Source of the DNA: RUG754 sp045545455
GTDB taxonomy: Bacteria > Bacillota > Clostridia > Peptostreptococcales > Anaerovoracaceae
Reading direction: 5' to 3'
DNA: 64,000 bases
NCBI GenBank assembly: GCA_045545455.1
Contig: JAZQAY010000120.1
Coordinates: 1 to 64,000, forward strand
This document shows positions 42,533 to 50,732 of this stretch, in pieces. Position numbers and translations under genes: made by a program. Every line of letters begins with the position of its first letter. The stretch's first letter is position 1. The notes beneath the pieces were generated by a model. That model did no database searches. It worked only from the letters and a program-made list of their open reading frames with translations, and was not told the DNA's origin.

Positions 42533-44233
42533 TTACTTGAAGTTGTATTTATCCACTATGGGCTCTCTTCCCATGGTCTTGTCGTTGAAATATTCGTAAA
42601 GGCTGATGCCCAGGAACGATCCCTGGATGTTCACTACGTTGTCGAAGCCTCTGCCCTTCAGTGCGCAGCAGCAGTAGTAGGATCTCTGCGAAGATCTGCA
42701 GTGGAGGTATACCGGCTTGTCGGTGGGTATCTCATCCAGTCTCTGGCGGATCTCGCTCTGAGGGATGTTATGCGCTCCCCTGATGTGTCCTGCGGCAAAC
42801 TCACCCGGTTCTCTCACGTCGATGATATATGCTCCGGACTCCACCAGCTCTCTTACGTCCTTAAGGTGTACCTGCCTGATATCACCGTTAAGTACGTTAA
42901 GTCCCACGAGTGCTGCAAAGTTTACGACGTCCTTGGCTGTGGAGAACAGAGGTGCATAGCAGAGCTCCAGCTCCTTCAGGTCTTCAAGGGTAGCTCCCAT
43001 GGTGATCATGGCGGCTATTACGTCGACTCTCTTGTCAGCTTCACCCTTACCTATGGCCTGGGCCCCAAGGATCCTTCCTGTGGGTTTCTCAAATATGAGT
43101 TTGAATGCCATATAGTGAGCGTTAGGCATGATGCCTACCTTGTCGTTCGGGAAGATAATTACGTAATCGTAATCCATGCCTTCCTTCTCACAGGTCTTCT
43201 CATTGAGTCCCGTGGCAGCAGCGTTCAGTCCGAACACCCTGATGCAGGATGAACCGATGAACCCCTTCATGTGGTTCTCTCTTCCGTACATGTGGTCTGC
43301 AGCGGCCCTTGCCTGTCTCTGGGCAGGTCCTGCCATAGCCAGCCTTCCGGGTTTGCCCGTGAAGAAATTCGGCTGCTCAATAGCGTCTCCAACGGCGTAG
43401 ATATCGGGATCCGAAGTCTGCATATTGTGATTTACCTTGATACCGCCTGTAACACCGATCTCAAGTCCTGCAGCCTTGGCCAGGTCTGTCTCCGGCTTGA
43501 CACCGATAGCGACCACGACGTTGTCTGCTTCGATCTCGAAGGTCTCTCCGTCCTTCTCAACCACTATGCTGCCCGCTTTGATCTCCTTCAGCATCGTGCT
43601 GAGATAGAGCTTGACTCCGTTATCGTCCATCTCCTTATGGAGCATCTGGACCATATCGTAGTCATAAGGCTGAAGGATCTGATCCAGTCCTTCCACAAGG
43701 GTCACTTCCTGACCTGCTTTAGCAAGGTTCTCAGCTACTTCTATACCTACGAAGCCTCCGCCGATAACGGCAGTTTTCTTTCCGGCGTTAAGCATGATGG
43801 CGTTCTTGATGTTCACAACGTCATTGACCGTCCTTACGGAGAATACGTTGTCTCCGTCTATGCCTTTGATCGATGCCGGCATGATAGGACTTGCTCCGGG
43901 ACTCAGCACCAGCTTGTCGTAGCTTTCTTCATACTCCGTTCCCTGAGCCAGATCCTTTACTTTGATTTTTTTGTTCTCGCGGTCGATGGCGACAACTTCG
44001 TTCTTTACCCTTACTTCGATGTCATGACTCTTCTTGAAGCTGCCGGGGGTCATCATGATGAGGGACCTGTCATCGACCACGGTGCCTCCAAGATAATACG
44101 GTAAGGAACAGTTGGAATAGGAGACGTAATCTCCTCTGTCAAATACTATAACTTCGGCGGAAGGATCGAGTCTTCTTACACGGGCAGCTGCTGATGCGCC
44201 GCCGGCTACTCCGCCTACAACTAATAATCTCAT
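42533..44233 (-). CDS. CoA-disulfide-reductase / rhodanese flavoprotein
   Basis: 566 residues. An FAD-binding N-terminus (MRLLVVGGVAGGASAAARVRR), the single active-site Cys of the CoA-disulfide reductase group in YSNCSLPYYLGG, an NAD(P) site (KTAVIGGGFVGIEVAE), a dimerisation domain, and a C-terminal rhodanese domain (~460-550) with catalytic HCRSSQRS. Fusion proteins of this kind reduce CoA disulfide or persulfides with NAD(P)H. It leads an operon with the C_GCAxxG_C_C protein (21 bases downstream). Confidence 0.9.
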   Translation of the reverse strand: MRLLVVGGVAGGASAAARVRRLDPSAEVIVFDRGDYVSYSNCSLPYYLGGTVVDDRSLIMMTPGSFKKSHDIEVRVKNEVVAIDRENKKIKVKDLAQGTEYEESYDKLVLSPGASPIMPASIKGIDGDNVFSVRTVNDVVNIKNAIMLNAGKKTAVIGGGFVGIEVAENLAKAGQEVTLVEGLDQILQPYDYDMVQMLHKEMDDNGVKLYLSTMLKEIKAGSIVVEKDGETFEIEADNVVVAIGVKPETDLAKAAGLEIGVTGGIKVNHNMQTSDPDIYAVGDAIEQPNFFTGKPGRLAMAGPAQRQARAAADHMYGRENHMKGFIGSSCIRVFGLNAAATGLNEKTCEKEGMDYDYVIIFPNDKVGIMPNAHYMAFKLIFEKPTGRILGAQAIGKGEADKRVDVIAAMITMGATLEDLKELELCYAPLFSTAKDVVNFAALVGLNVLNGDIRQVHLKDVRELVESGAYIIDVREPGEFAAGHIRGAHNIPQSEIRQRLDEIPTDKPVYLHCRSSQRSYYCCCALKGRGFDNVVNIQGSFLGISLYEYFNDKTMGREPIVDKYNFK

Positions 44234-44333
44234 GGCTATCCTCCTTAGGATCTTCTCATACTTAGTTTTATTTTAACAAAATAATCATAATTATTCAACT
44301 CTACCGAAATGCCAAAAAATCTCATTTTCTTGC

Positions 44334-44367
44334 TAAAAGACCCCCTCCGGCATATCCCGGAGGGGGT
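44334..44367 (-). terminator. Terminator after yitT
   Basis: CCCCCTCCGG and CCGGAGGGGG stem (44341-44366) with a short TCTTTT tail on the minus strand; 20 bases after the yitT stop. Confidence 0.75.
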
Positions 44368-44386
44368 TCTCAGTAAAATGTATCGA

Positions 44387-45340
44387 TTATTCTTCCTTTC
44401 GATCAGCAGATATGGCTTCTTCGATCATCTTCTTTTCCTGCAGGGTCTCAGTAAGGTTTGTATCTTCGAAACCCTCGCCTATTATCTCGTTGGCAGATAC
44501 CAGGACGATAAAAGCCGTGGGATCCAGCTGCTGGACTATGGACTTGAGCACGTGGGTCTCGCTGGGCTTGACGACAGCCATCAGGATGTCCTTTTCACTG
44601 TTGGAATACTTACCCACTCCCTTGAATTCCGTAACGCCTCGTCCCATGCTGAACATGATGGCATCCGCTATCTCCTGCTGATTCTTATCGCAGAATATGA
44701 GAAACATCTGAGCGCGGTTGAATCCTTTATTCATGAGATCGGTCACCACTGAACATACTCCGATGGCGAGGATCGCGTAGATCGCAGCTCCTATGTCCTT
44801 GAAAGCTATGGCTGCCACGATAACTATAGTACCATCGATCATCATCTGGAGAGTCCCGATGGAAAGCGTCCTGAATCTGGTTATCAGAACCTTGCCCAGG
44901 AGGTCCGTGCCGCCCGAAGACATGTGAGCTTTTATTGCCATTGATGCTCCAAGTCCGTAGAATATCCCGCCGCAGACCACAGCCACAAGCTTATCGTCCG
45001 TTATGGTGGGAAGGAAGGACAGCAGGTCAACTATGATGGAATAAACCGCCGTCGTAGCCATGGCCATCAGCGTATAGGACGCCCCTTTCACCTTCCAGGC
45101 TGCGATGACCACAGGTATGGACATGATGAACACGGCCGCGCCGATAGGGATCGGCACGAAGGAGTTTATTACCGTTGCTATCCCGGCGAATCCTCCTGCG
45201 GCAATCTTATTTCCCACGTAGAACAGGTTGAGAGCCATGGCATAAAAAACGTCTGCTATGAGAAGATACAATATCTGCTCCTTGGTTATACCTGCTCTTT
45301 CCAGAATTCTTTTCTTTTCGGTCGGCTCCTTTGAAGTCAT
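44387..45340 (-). CDS. YitT-family membrane protein (DUF161/DUF2179)
   Basis: 317 residues from ATG 45340 (GGAG 5 bases upstream). Five or six membrane helices (YitT_membrane; GNKIAAGGFAGIATVINSF, HMSSGGTDLLGK), then a cytosolic DUF2179 domain (FCDKNQQEIADAIM, GVGKYSNSEKDILMAVV). Members are predicted transporters of unknown substrate. It follows pyrR by 16 bases, so it is likely the last gene of uraA-pyrR-yitT. Confidence 0.87.
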   Translation of the reverse strand: MTSKEPTEKKRILERAGITKEQILYLLIADVFYAMALNLFYVGNKIAAGGFAGIATVINSFVPIPIGAAVFIMSIPVVIAAWKVKGASYTLMAMATTAVYSIIVDLLSFLPTITDDKLVAVVCGGIFYGLGASMAIKAHMSSGGTDLLGKVLITRFRTLSIGTLQMMIDGTIVIVAAIAFKDIGAAIYAILAIGVCSVVTDLMNKGFNRAQMFLIFCDKNQQEIADAIMFSMGRGVTEFKGVGKYSNSEKDILMAVVKPSETHVLKSIVQQLDPTAFIVLVSANEIIGEGFEDTNLTETLQEKKMIEEAISADRKEE

Positions 45341-45356
45341 AATATCTCCATTCATG

Positions 45357-45884
45357 TCAGTTCTCTACCAGCTGCACTCCATCGGTGCCATCGACGGATG
45401 CGATCCTGACATTGACACGCTCTTCGTGCGAAGTCGGTACGTTCTTACCGACGTAGTCAGCTCTGATGGGTATCTCCCTGTGTCCCCTGTCCACAAGGAC
45501 CGCAAGCTGGATAGTCCTGGCCCGGCCAAGGGACGAGCAGGCATCCAGAGCCGCTCTGGTGGTGCGTCCGGTGTATACGACGTCATCCACAAGGATGACC
45601 TTTTTCCCTTCTATATCCACTCCGGGGTCCTGTGCCACCTCCATGGGATCCACCTTCCTACGGTCATCAAAGGCCCTTACGTCCAGTTTTCCCACAGGTA
45701 CTGCTGCACCCTCGATATCCAGGATATTCTTCGCGATCTCTTCGGCCAAAGGCACTCCGCGGCTTACTATTCCGAGAAGCACCAGATCATCCGCACCGGA
45801 ATTTCTCTCCAGTATCTCGTGGGACATGCGCTTGATGGCACGCCTCATCTGATCACCGTTCATGATCTCAGCTTTTATTTTCAT
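45357..45884 (-). CDS. pyrR: PyrR: pyr attenuation protein / uracil phosphoribosyltransferase
   Basis: 175 residues from ATG 45884 (GAGGTG upstream; an upstream GTG lies inside that site). The PRPP motif VILVDDVVYTGRTTRAA is intact. PyrR senses UMP and binds a hairpin in pyr leaders to favour termination. That hairpin is present upstream of uraA, the preceding gene, so this is an autoregulated uracil uptake operon. Confidence 0.94.
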   Translation of the reverse strand: MKIKAEIMNGDQMRRAIKRMSHEILERNSGADDLVLLGIVSRGVPLAEEIAKNILDIEGAAVPVGKLDVRAFDDRRKVDPMEVAQDPGVDIEGKKVILVDDVVYTGRTTRAALDACSSLGRARTIQLAVLVDRGHREIPIRADYVGKNVPTSHEERVNVRIASVDGTDGVQLVEN

Positions 45885-45908
45885 TTTGGTCACCTCTTTA
45901 AAAGGGGA

Positions 45909-47273
45909 TCAATACTTTCCGAGCGACGATGCCAGCGTCTCGTCCGGCTGCTCTCCGAAGGCCTGGTCCCTTCCGGGAAGGATGGCGTTCAGCACGATAC
46001 CTACGATGGAAGCGACTGCAAGTCCGGAAAGGTTCACGCTCATGGAGCCGATCATGAAGCTTACTGCCCCTGCATCAGAGAAGTTGATTCCGAGAGCGAG
46101 ACCGATTATGAGGGCTGCGATTATGATATTTCTTGACTGCTGGAAATCAGTCTTGTTTTCAACCATGTTTCTGATACCGATGGCGGAGATCATACCATAA
46201 AGGATGATGGATACGCCGCCAATGGTGGCTGCAGGCATGATCTCGATAACTGCAGCGAACTTGGGGCAGAATGAAAGAACCATTGCATAGCAGGCTGCAA
46301 GTCTTACCACGAAGGGGTCATACACCTTGGTAAGAGCGAGAACTCCGGTGTTCTCACCATACGTGGTGTTTGCAGGAGCTCCGAAGAGTGAAGCGATGGC
46401 AGTTCCGATACCGTCTCCGATAAGGGTCTTGTGAAGACCGGGATCCTCGATGAAGTTCTTTCCTACGGTCCCGCCGATAGCGGAGATGTCTCCAACGTGC
46501 TCCATCATGGTCGCGAAGGAGATGGGAACGATGGTGATGATAGCCGTGAGGAGCAGGCCTGCATCCATGCTGCCTTCGGTGAAGATCGAAAGACCTGTGT
46601 TTTCCCAGATGACCGGAAGTCCGATCCAGGGAGCATCTGCTACCGCTGAGAAATCAACGTTTCCGGTAACTGCTGCAACTGCGTATGAAACGATAACACC
46701 GAGAAGGATGGGAACGATCTTGATCATGCCCTTGCCCCAGATATTGCAGATGATGACCACCAGGATGGCAACCAGTGCGATGGGCCAGTTGGTGGAACAG
46801 TTGTTGATGGCAGAAGGTGCCAGGATAAGGCCGATGGCCAGGATGATGGGTCCTGTGACTACAGGAGGGAAAAATCTCATTACCCTCTTGGAACCGAAGG
46901 CCTTGCAGATCAGGGCGAGCACGAAGTATACAAGTCCTGCGCAGGCAACGCCGATGCATGCGTAATTAAGTGAAACTCTGTCGGAATAACCCATAGCCAC
47001 TCCGGCAGCCTTGACTGCGGCATATCCTCCGAGGAATGCGAAGGATGATCCTAAAAATACGGGAACCTTGAAATTCGTCACCACGTGCATGAACAGCGTG
47101 GCAAGTCCTGCGAATAAAAGAGTTGTTGATACGCTTAAACCTGTGATGATGGGGACCAGTACCGTTGCGCCGAACATTGCGAACATGTGCTGAAGTCCCA
47201 GAATGGCCACCTTGCTGTATCCCAGTTCTTTTCTGGCATCGTAGATGGCTGTCTGATTCTGTGTTTTACCCAT
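45909..47273 (-). CDS. uraA: Uracil permease (NCS2 family)
   Basis: 454 residues with 12-14 membrane helices. NCS2 hallmarks are LGLQHMFAMFGATVLVPIITG, the substrate-loop glutamate in FATMMEHVGDISAIG, and ANTTYGENTGVLALTKVYDP, the last specific for uracil carriers. It is a uracil:H+ symporter in the cytoplasmic membrane. First gene of uraA-pyrR-yitT, after a PyrR attenuator. Confidence 0.93.
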   Translation of the reverse strand: MGKTQNQTAIYDARKELGYSKVAILGLQHMFAMFGATVLVPIITGLSVSTTLLFAGLATLFMHVVTNFKVPVFLGSSFAFLGGYAAVKAAGVAMGYSDRVSLNYACIGVACAGLVYFVLALICKAFGSKRVMRFFPPVVTGPIILAIGLILAPSAINNCSTNWPIALVAILVVIICNIWGKGMIKIVPILLGVIVSYAVAAVTGNVDFSAVADAPWIGLPVIWENTGLSIFTEGSMDAGLLLTAIITIVPISFATMMEHVGDISAIGGTVGKNFIEDPGLHKTLIGDGIGTAIASLFGAPANTTYGENTGVLALTKVYDPFVVRLAACYAMVLSFCPKFAAVIEIMPAATIGGVSIILYGMISAIGIRNMVENKTDFQQSRNIIIAALIIGLALGINFSDAGAVSFMIGSMSVNLSGLAVASIVGIVLNAILPGRDQAFGEQPDETLASSLGKY

Positions 47274-47342
47274 GATTTCCTCCTTATGATCAAAGGTGAT
47301 AAGTTCTCAAAACATCCGCCTGGCATGGGGACCCTAAGCATC

Positions 47343-47423
47343 AAAAAAGACCTGCCCCGCGGCAAGTCAAGTTATAGCATATCCGTCACCCTATGTTAGA
47401 TCTTGCCGGTATCTCTGTACCGA
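47343..47423 (-). promoter_or_regulatory. PyrR-binding attenuator in the uraA leader
   Basis: On the minus strand GGTA-CAGAGA-TACC followed by GGCAAG (47423-47402) matches the PyrR hairpin loop. It is followed by a terminator, GACTTGCC-GCGG-GGCAGGTC with TTTTTT (47368-47343). With UMP, PyrR would hold the anti-antiterminator and stop transcription. Confidence 0.82.
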
Positions 47424-47448
47424 TTTAAAGATGTTTTTTCCAAGTCCT

Positions 47449-47478
47449 AATATACTATATTTTCATCTCTTCAGTCAA
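47449..47478 (-). promoter_or_regulatory. sigma-A promoter of uraA-pyrR
   Basis: TTGACT (47478-47473), an 18-base spacer and TATATT (47454-47449) on the minus strand, just before the PyrR hairpin. Confidence 0.75.
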
Positions 47479-47509
47479 CAAAAAACTGCGCCATCCAACG
47501 CAGTTTTTT
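47479..47509. terminator. Terminator after the triple-repeat gene
   Basis: AAAAACTGCG and CGCAGTTTTT arms with an 8-base loop, symmetrical; it ends minus-strand transcription from the repeat-protein gene about 110 bases after its stop. The 47510-47618 stretch is very AT-rich with no feature seen. Confidence 0.75.
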
Positions 47510-47618
47510 GCTTTTTATATTTAAGAGAAAATAGGGTCATTATAATTATCTTATCTTTATTATCTTTATTAACTTTCTTATCTATTAAGGCTGACCCGGA
47601 AGTTCTCTAAATACCGGT

Positions 47619-48362
47619 TTATCTGGGCATTGCCCAATCCTGATACTCGTAATCCTTGGAAGCTCCGAAGATCTCCTTCATCTTCTTCTTGGCAGCGTTT
47701 ACGATCTCCTCAGTCGTGAACTTCTGATTGTTGTCATATGCATAAGCCTTCATACCTGTGACAGCCATCTTAAGAGCATCCTCAGGCTTGAATCCGCCGA
47801 GGTCAAGGGTTGCTGTTACTGACTCGAATGCATATTCAAGGAAGTCCTCATGTGTAGTCTCCTTGGGAGCGTTTACGGAATCTGCTCTGTGCTCTTTATC
47901 GAAGTCAGCGTTGGCAACGTCGAGCTCCTTCATCTTCTTTGCTACGAAAGCCTTGACTTCTTCTTCGGAGAAATTCTGGGCGTTAGTCTGGGAATAAGCC
48001 ATCATTCCGGTCACTGCCATCTTGGCTGCGTCCTCGGGCTTGAATCCGCCGAGATCGAGAGTTGATGTAACGGAGTCAAAAGCATATCCGAGGATATCTT
48101 CATGTGTTGTCTCTTTAGGAGCGTTTACGGAATCTGCTCTGTGCTTGGAATCGAAATCAGCATCAGCAACTGCAAGTCCCTTAAGGCCCGCTTCTGCTCT
48201 TGCTTCGATCTCTTCATCTGTGAACTCGAAATCGTTCTTCTTAAGGAAAGCTTTCATTCCGGTAATAACGATCTTCTTGGCATCATCGTGACCAAAAGCT
48301 CCTACGTCGATGGTATCAACTGCTGTTTCAAAAGCGAAATCAAGGTATTTCTTCATATCCAT
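47619..48362 (-). CDS. Protein of three tandem ~80-residue repeats, function unknown
   Basis: 247 residues from ATG 48362 (GGAGGG 8 bases upstream). It has no signal peptide or membrane segment. The repeat core reads YAFxSVTxTLDLGGFKPEDA, then KMAVTGMxAY, a variable stretch, and ADFDxxHRADSVNAPKETT; copies lie at about residues 4-83, 84-163 and 164-240, the first and third ends diverged. The DNA of the linker ADSVNAPKE is nearly identical between copies, pointing to duplication. I do not recognise the family. It is preceded by a sigma-54-type promoter and the gene of a sigma-54 activator. Confidence 0.8.
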   Translation of the reverse strand: MDMKKYLDFAFETAVDTIDVGAFGHDDAKKIVITGMKAFLKKNDFEFTDEEIEARAEAGLKGLAVADADFDSKHRADSVNAPKETTHEDILGYAFDSVTSTLDLGGFKPEDAAKMAVTGMMAYSQTNAQNFSEEEVKAFVAKKMKELDVANADFDKEHRADSVNAPKETTHEDFLEYAFESVTATLDLGGFKPEDALKMAVTGMKAYAYDNNQKFTTEEIVNAAKKKMKEIFGASKDYEYQDWAMPR

Positions 48363-48426
48363 TTTTCTTTCCCTCCACATTTATATAAGTTTATTTTTAA
48401 TTCATTCGGTTTACGCCGATATATAA

Positions 48427-48442
48427 AGCATCAGGCGTGCCA
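48427..48442 (-). promoter_or_regulatory. Candidate sigma-54 (-24/-12) promoter
   Basis: TGGCACGCCTGATGCT on the minus strand keeps the GG-N10-GC spacing of RpoN promoters and matches the consensus at all but one fixed base. It is about 65 bases before the repeat-protein ATG. Confidence 0.7.
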
Positions 48443-48498
48443 AACTCCTGAAAATGTGCAAAAAAATTTAAAAAATATTAAAAAACCGCCTTTTGGGT

Positions 48499-48540
48499 AA
48501 AAAAACAGGCTTCGGACAGGGTATGCAGCCTCCCGAAGCC
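48499..48540 (-). terminator. Terminator of the sigma-54 activator gene
   Basis: GGCTTCGG (48533-48540 side) and CCGAAGCC form a stem with a 17-base loop, then TGTTTTTTT on the minus strand, about 90 bases after the activator stop. Confidence 0.75.
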
Positions 48541-48568
48541 ATCTCATCATTATAGTATTTTGAAAAAT

Positions 48569-48618
48569 TTGATTCATAATTGAATCGTTAAAAGTATATT
48601 TGAATCATTTTTGAGTCA
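48569..48618. promoter_or_regulatory. Four TTGANTCR boxes, candidate activator-binding UAS
   Basis: TTGATTCA (48569), TTGAATCG (48580), TTGAATCA (48600) and TTGAGTCA (48611). Boxes within a pair start 11 bases apart and the pairs 31 bases apart, i.e. on one helix face. They lie about 130-190 bases upstream of the sigma-54 promoter, the normal place for an enhancer. Confidence 0.6.
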
Positions 48619-48628
48619 GAACGTCACA

Positions 48629-50716
48629 TCACAATCCATATTTCAGTTTTTTTCTGGCTAAGGTTGACTGAGACATGCCTAAAAACTCCGCAGCAGCCCT
48701 GGTAGTGCCCTCTTTTTTCAGGGCAAAGGCTATCAGCCGCTTCTCCTGTTGACTCATTATTGAATCAAAGTTAAGATCCTTCTCCCTGCTGAACTCATTT
48801 TTTACGTCCACCACCACGTCATCGAACACGCTTTCATTCAGCATGCTGTTCACATCATCTCCGTCTATCACGTCGCTTCTTTCAGTGATGTACAGTCTAT
48901 GTACCGTATTCTCAAGTTCCCTTACGTTTCCGGGCCAGTGATAAGCCATCAGTTCCTTATACGCGTCCGGGGAAAACGTTTTCTTTATTCCGTATTTTCT
49001 GCTGTAATTCTCGAGGAAAGTGTCCGCCAGACAGACTATGTCCTCTGTCCTTGCCCTCAGCGGAGGCACGTTGATCTGACAGATGTTCAGCCTGTAATAG
49101 AGGTCTTCTCTGAACTTCCCCTCATCGACCAGTTTTTTCAGAGGCACGTTGTTGGCCACTATCACCCTGACGTTCACGTGTATGGGTTCAGTCCCTCCGA
49201 TCCTGTAGAAAGTGTTCTCCTGAAGCACTCTTAAGAGCTTGGCCTGCATATCCAGTGGCAGGCTCCCTATCTCATCCAGGAACAGCGTTCCGTTGTTGGC
49301 CAGGGCGAAGTACCCATCCTTTCCCTCGGTTGAGGCCCCTGTGAAGGATCCCTTCTCGTAGCCGAAAAATTCGCTTTCAGCCAGGTTTTCCTGTATGGTG
49401 GCACAGTTGATCTTGATGGCGGGTTTCTCCCTTCTGAGGGAATTCTGCTGGATCAGATCGAAGACTCTTTCCTTACCTGAACCTGTCTCACCCTGGATAA
49501 TGACGTTTGCGTCATAACGGGCGATATTCAGGATCTCCTCCACCATCTGTCCGGTAAGCGGTGATTCGTATATGAAGTTATCTATGTTCTTTGCGGCTTT
49601 CTTGGTGCGTTCTCCCATGGAAGCCTCAAGGACGGGTGCCCCTTTTGAAGGCGTTCTCTTTTTATACAGTGCGTCCAGCCTTTCCAGACACTCTGAGGAA
49701 TACTCCACCAGCTCCTTGGAGAACTCAAAGGTCGTATCCTTGAATCCGTCCAGAGCATAGAAGAAGACTTCCTTTCCCATGGAATCCGCTGCCAGCATGC
49801 TCTGGTTGTATCTGTTGCTCATGCTTATGAAACAGATCTCCCCCTTGTTTCTGGTTATCAGAGCCGTAAAGCTGTCGCAGCCTGCGATATTCTCAAGATT
49901 TATGGTGCAGTCGAACAGCCTGCCGTTCTCCCCTTTTATCACCTCAAGCCCTGCTTCATATGGGCTTGAAAGGTTCACGCCTATGATACGGTCTGCGGAA
50001 CTTCCGAACACTTCCTTAAGGTCGTCCTCCATACCTTCATAGAGATAAGCCTTATCCATTATGAAGGTTACTCTGCAGTCTCCGAACCAGGTCTTCTTAA
50101 CAAGATTCGAATAAAGCACTGCCTCCAGAAGGTTGCTTCCCACCACTGCCACGTTTCTTGATCTGTGGGTCATGAGTTCGTACTGGATCCCCTCGAAATT
50201 GCCCTCTTCGTCGATGGCTCTCAGGAGATGTGGTACGTTTATCATGCTGTCATCTATCCTGTAGAGGTTAGTGGTCTCAAAGCAGATCACGTAACCCTTT
50301 ACTTTGGCCTGGCTGTAGTTGAAATCAATATCCGTTATCTCCTCAAGATACATGGGAAGCGCTGCAAGAGGACATGCACCTACTACTCTGTCGCCTTCCC
50401 TGAGTCCCCTGGAATCCAGGTCCACGTTCTTGCCGCAGGCTTCTATCACGCCTGAAAATACACCGCTTGACTCGGTATAGGGATTGTGGAACTTGCCTCT
50501 TTCATTCACGATCTTCATGATACGGGCTCTTGTCTCTGCCTTATCGTAGCCGGAGATCGACGCGATCTGATCCATGTTGTCCCTCTCGAAATCGATGTAC
50601 TCCAAAGACACCCGGATCTCATCGGGCCGGATCTTTTTTGAATTATCCAGTTTCCATGCCGCTACAGGTATGGAGCCCTTAGGCTCCAGCACTCTGTTCT
50701 TCCCGAAATCTTTCAT
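48629..50716 (-). CDS. Sigma-54-dependent activator with 3,5-diaminohexanoate-dehydrogenase-like sensor
   Basis: 695 residues. Residues ~1-350 resemble L-erythro-3,5-diaminohexanoate dehydrogenase (Kdd): NRVLEPKGSIPVAAWKLDN, IVNERGKFHNPYT and GVFSGVIEACG follow its order. The nucleotide-site glycines are degenerate (VAVVGSNLLEAV), suggesting a sensor, not an enzyme. A complete AAA+ domain follows: Walker A GETGSGKE (409-416), sigma-54 loop GSFTGA (456-461), Walker B TLFLDEIGS and a final FIS-type HTH (TTRAAAEFLGMSQSTLARKK). Kdd acts in lysine fermentation, so the ligand may be a lysine-derived diamino acid (inference). Confidence 0.9.
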   Translation of the reverse strand: MKDFGKNRVLEPKGSIPVAAWKLDNSKKIRPDEIRVSLEYIDFERDNMDQIASISGYDKAETRARIMKIVNERGKFHNPYTESSGVFSGVIEACGKNVDLDSRGLREGDRVVGACPLAALPMYLEEITDIDFNYSQAKVKGYVICFETTNLYRIDDSMINVPHLLRAIDEEGNFEGIQYELMTHRSRNVAVVGSNLLEAVLYSNLVKKTWFGDCRVTFIMDKAYLYEGMEDDLKEVFGSSADRIIGVNLSSPYEAGLEVIKGENGRLFDCTINLENIAGCDSFTALITRNKGEICFISMSNRYNQSMLAADSMGKEVFFYALDGFKDTTFEFSKELVEYSSECLERLDALYKKRTPSKGAPVLEASMGERTKKAAKNIDNFIYESPLTGQMVEEILNIARYDANVIIQGETGSGKERVFDLIQQNSLRREKPAIKINCATIQENLAESEFFGYEKGSFTGASTEGKDGYFALANNGTLFLDEIGSLPLDMQAKLLRVLQENTFYRIGGTEPIHVNVRVIVANNVPLKKLVDEGKFREDLYYRLNICQINVPPLRARTEDIVCLADTFLENYSRKYGIKKTFSPDAYKELMAYHWPGNVRELENTVHRLYITERSDVIDGDDVNSMLNESVFDDVVVDVKNEFSREKDLNFDSIMSQQEKRLIAFALKKEGTTRAAAEFLGMSQSTLARKKLKYGL

Positions 50717-50732
50717 TTGGGATCTCCGTCAT

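Noticed and set aside
47619..48362. Tandem DNA repeats as a CRISPR-like array
   Set aside because: The repeats are ~240 bases, in frame, coding and only three in number.
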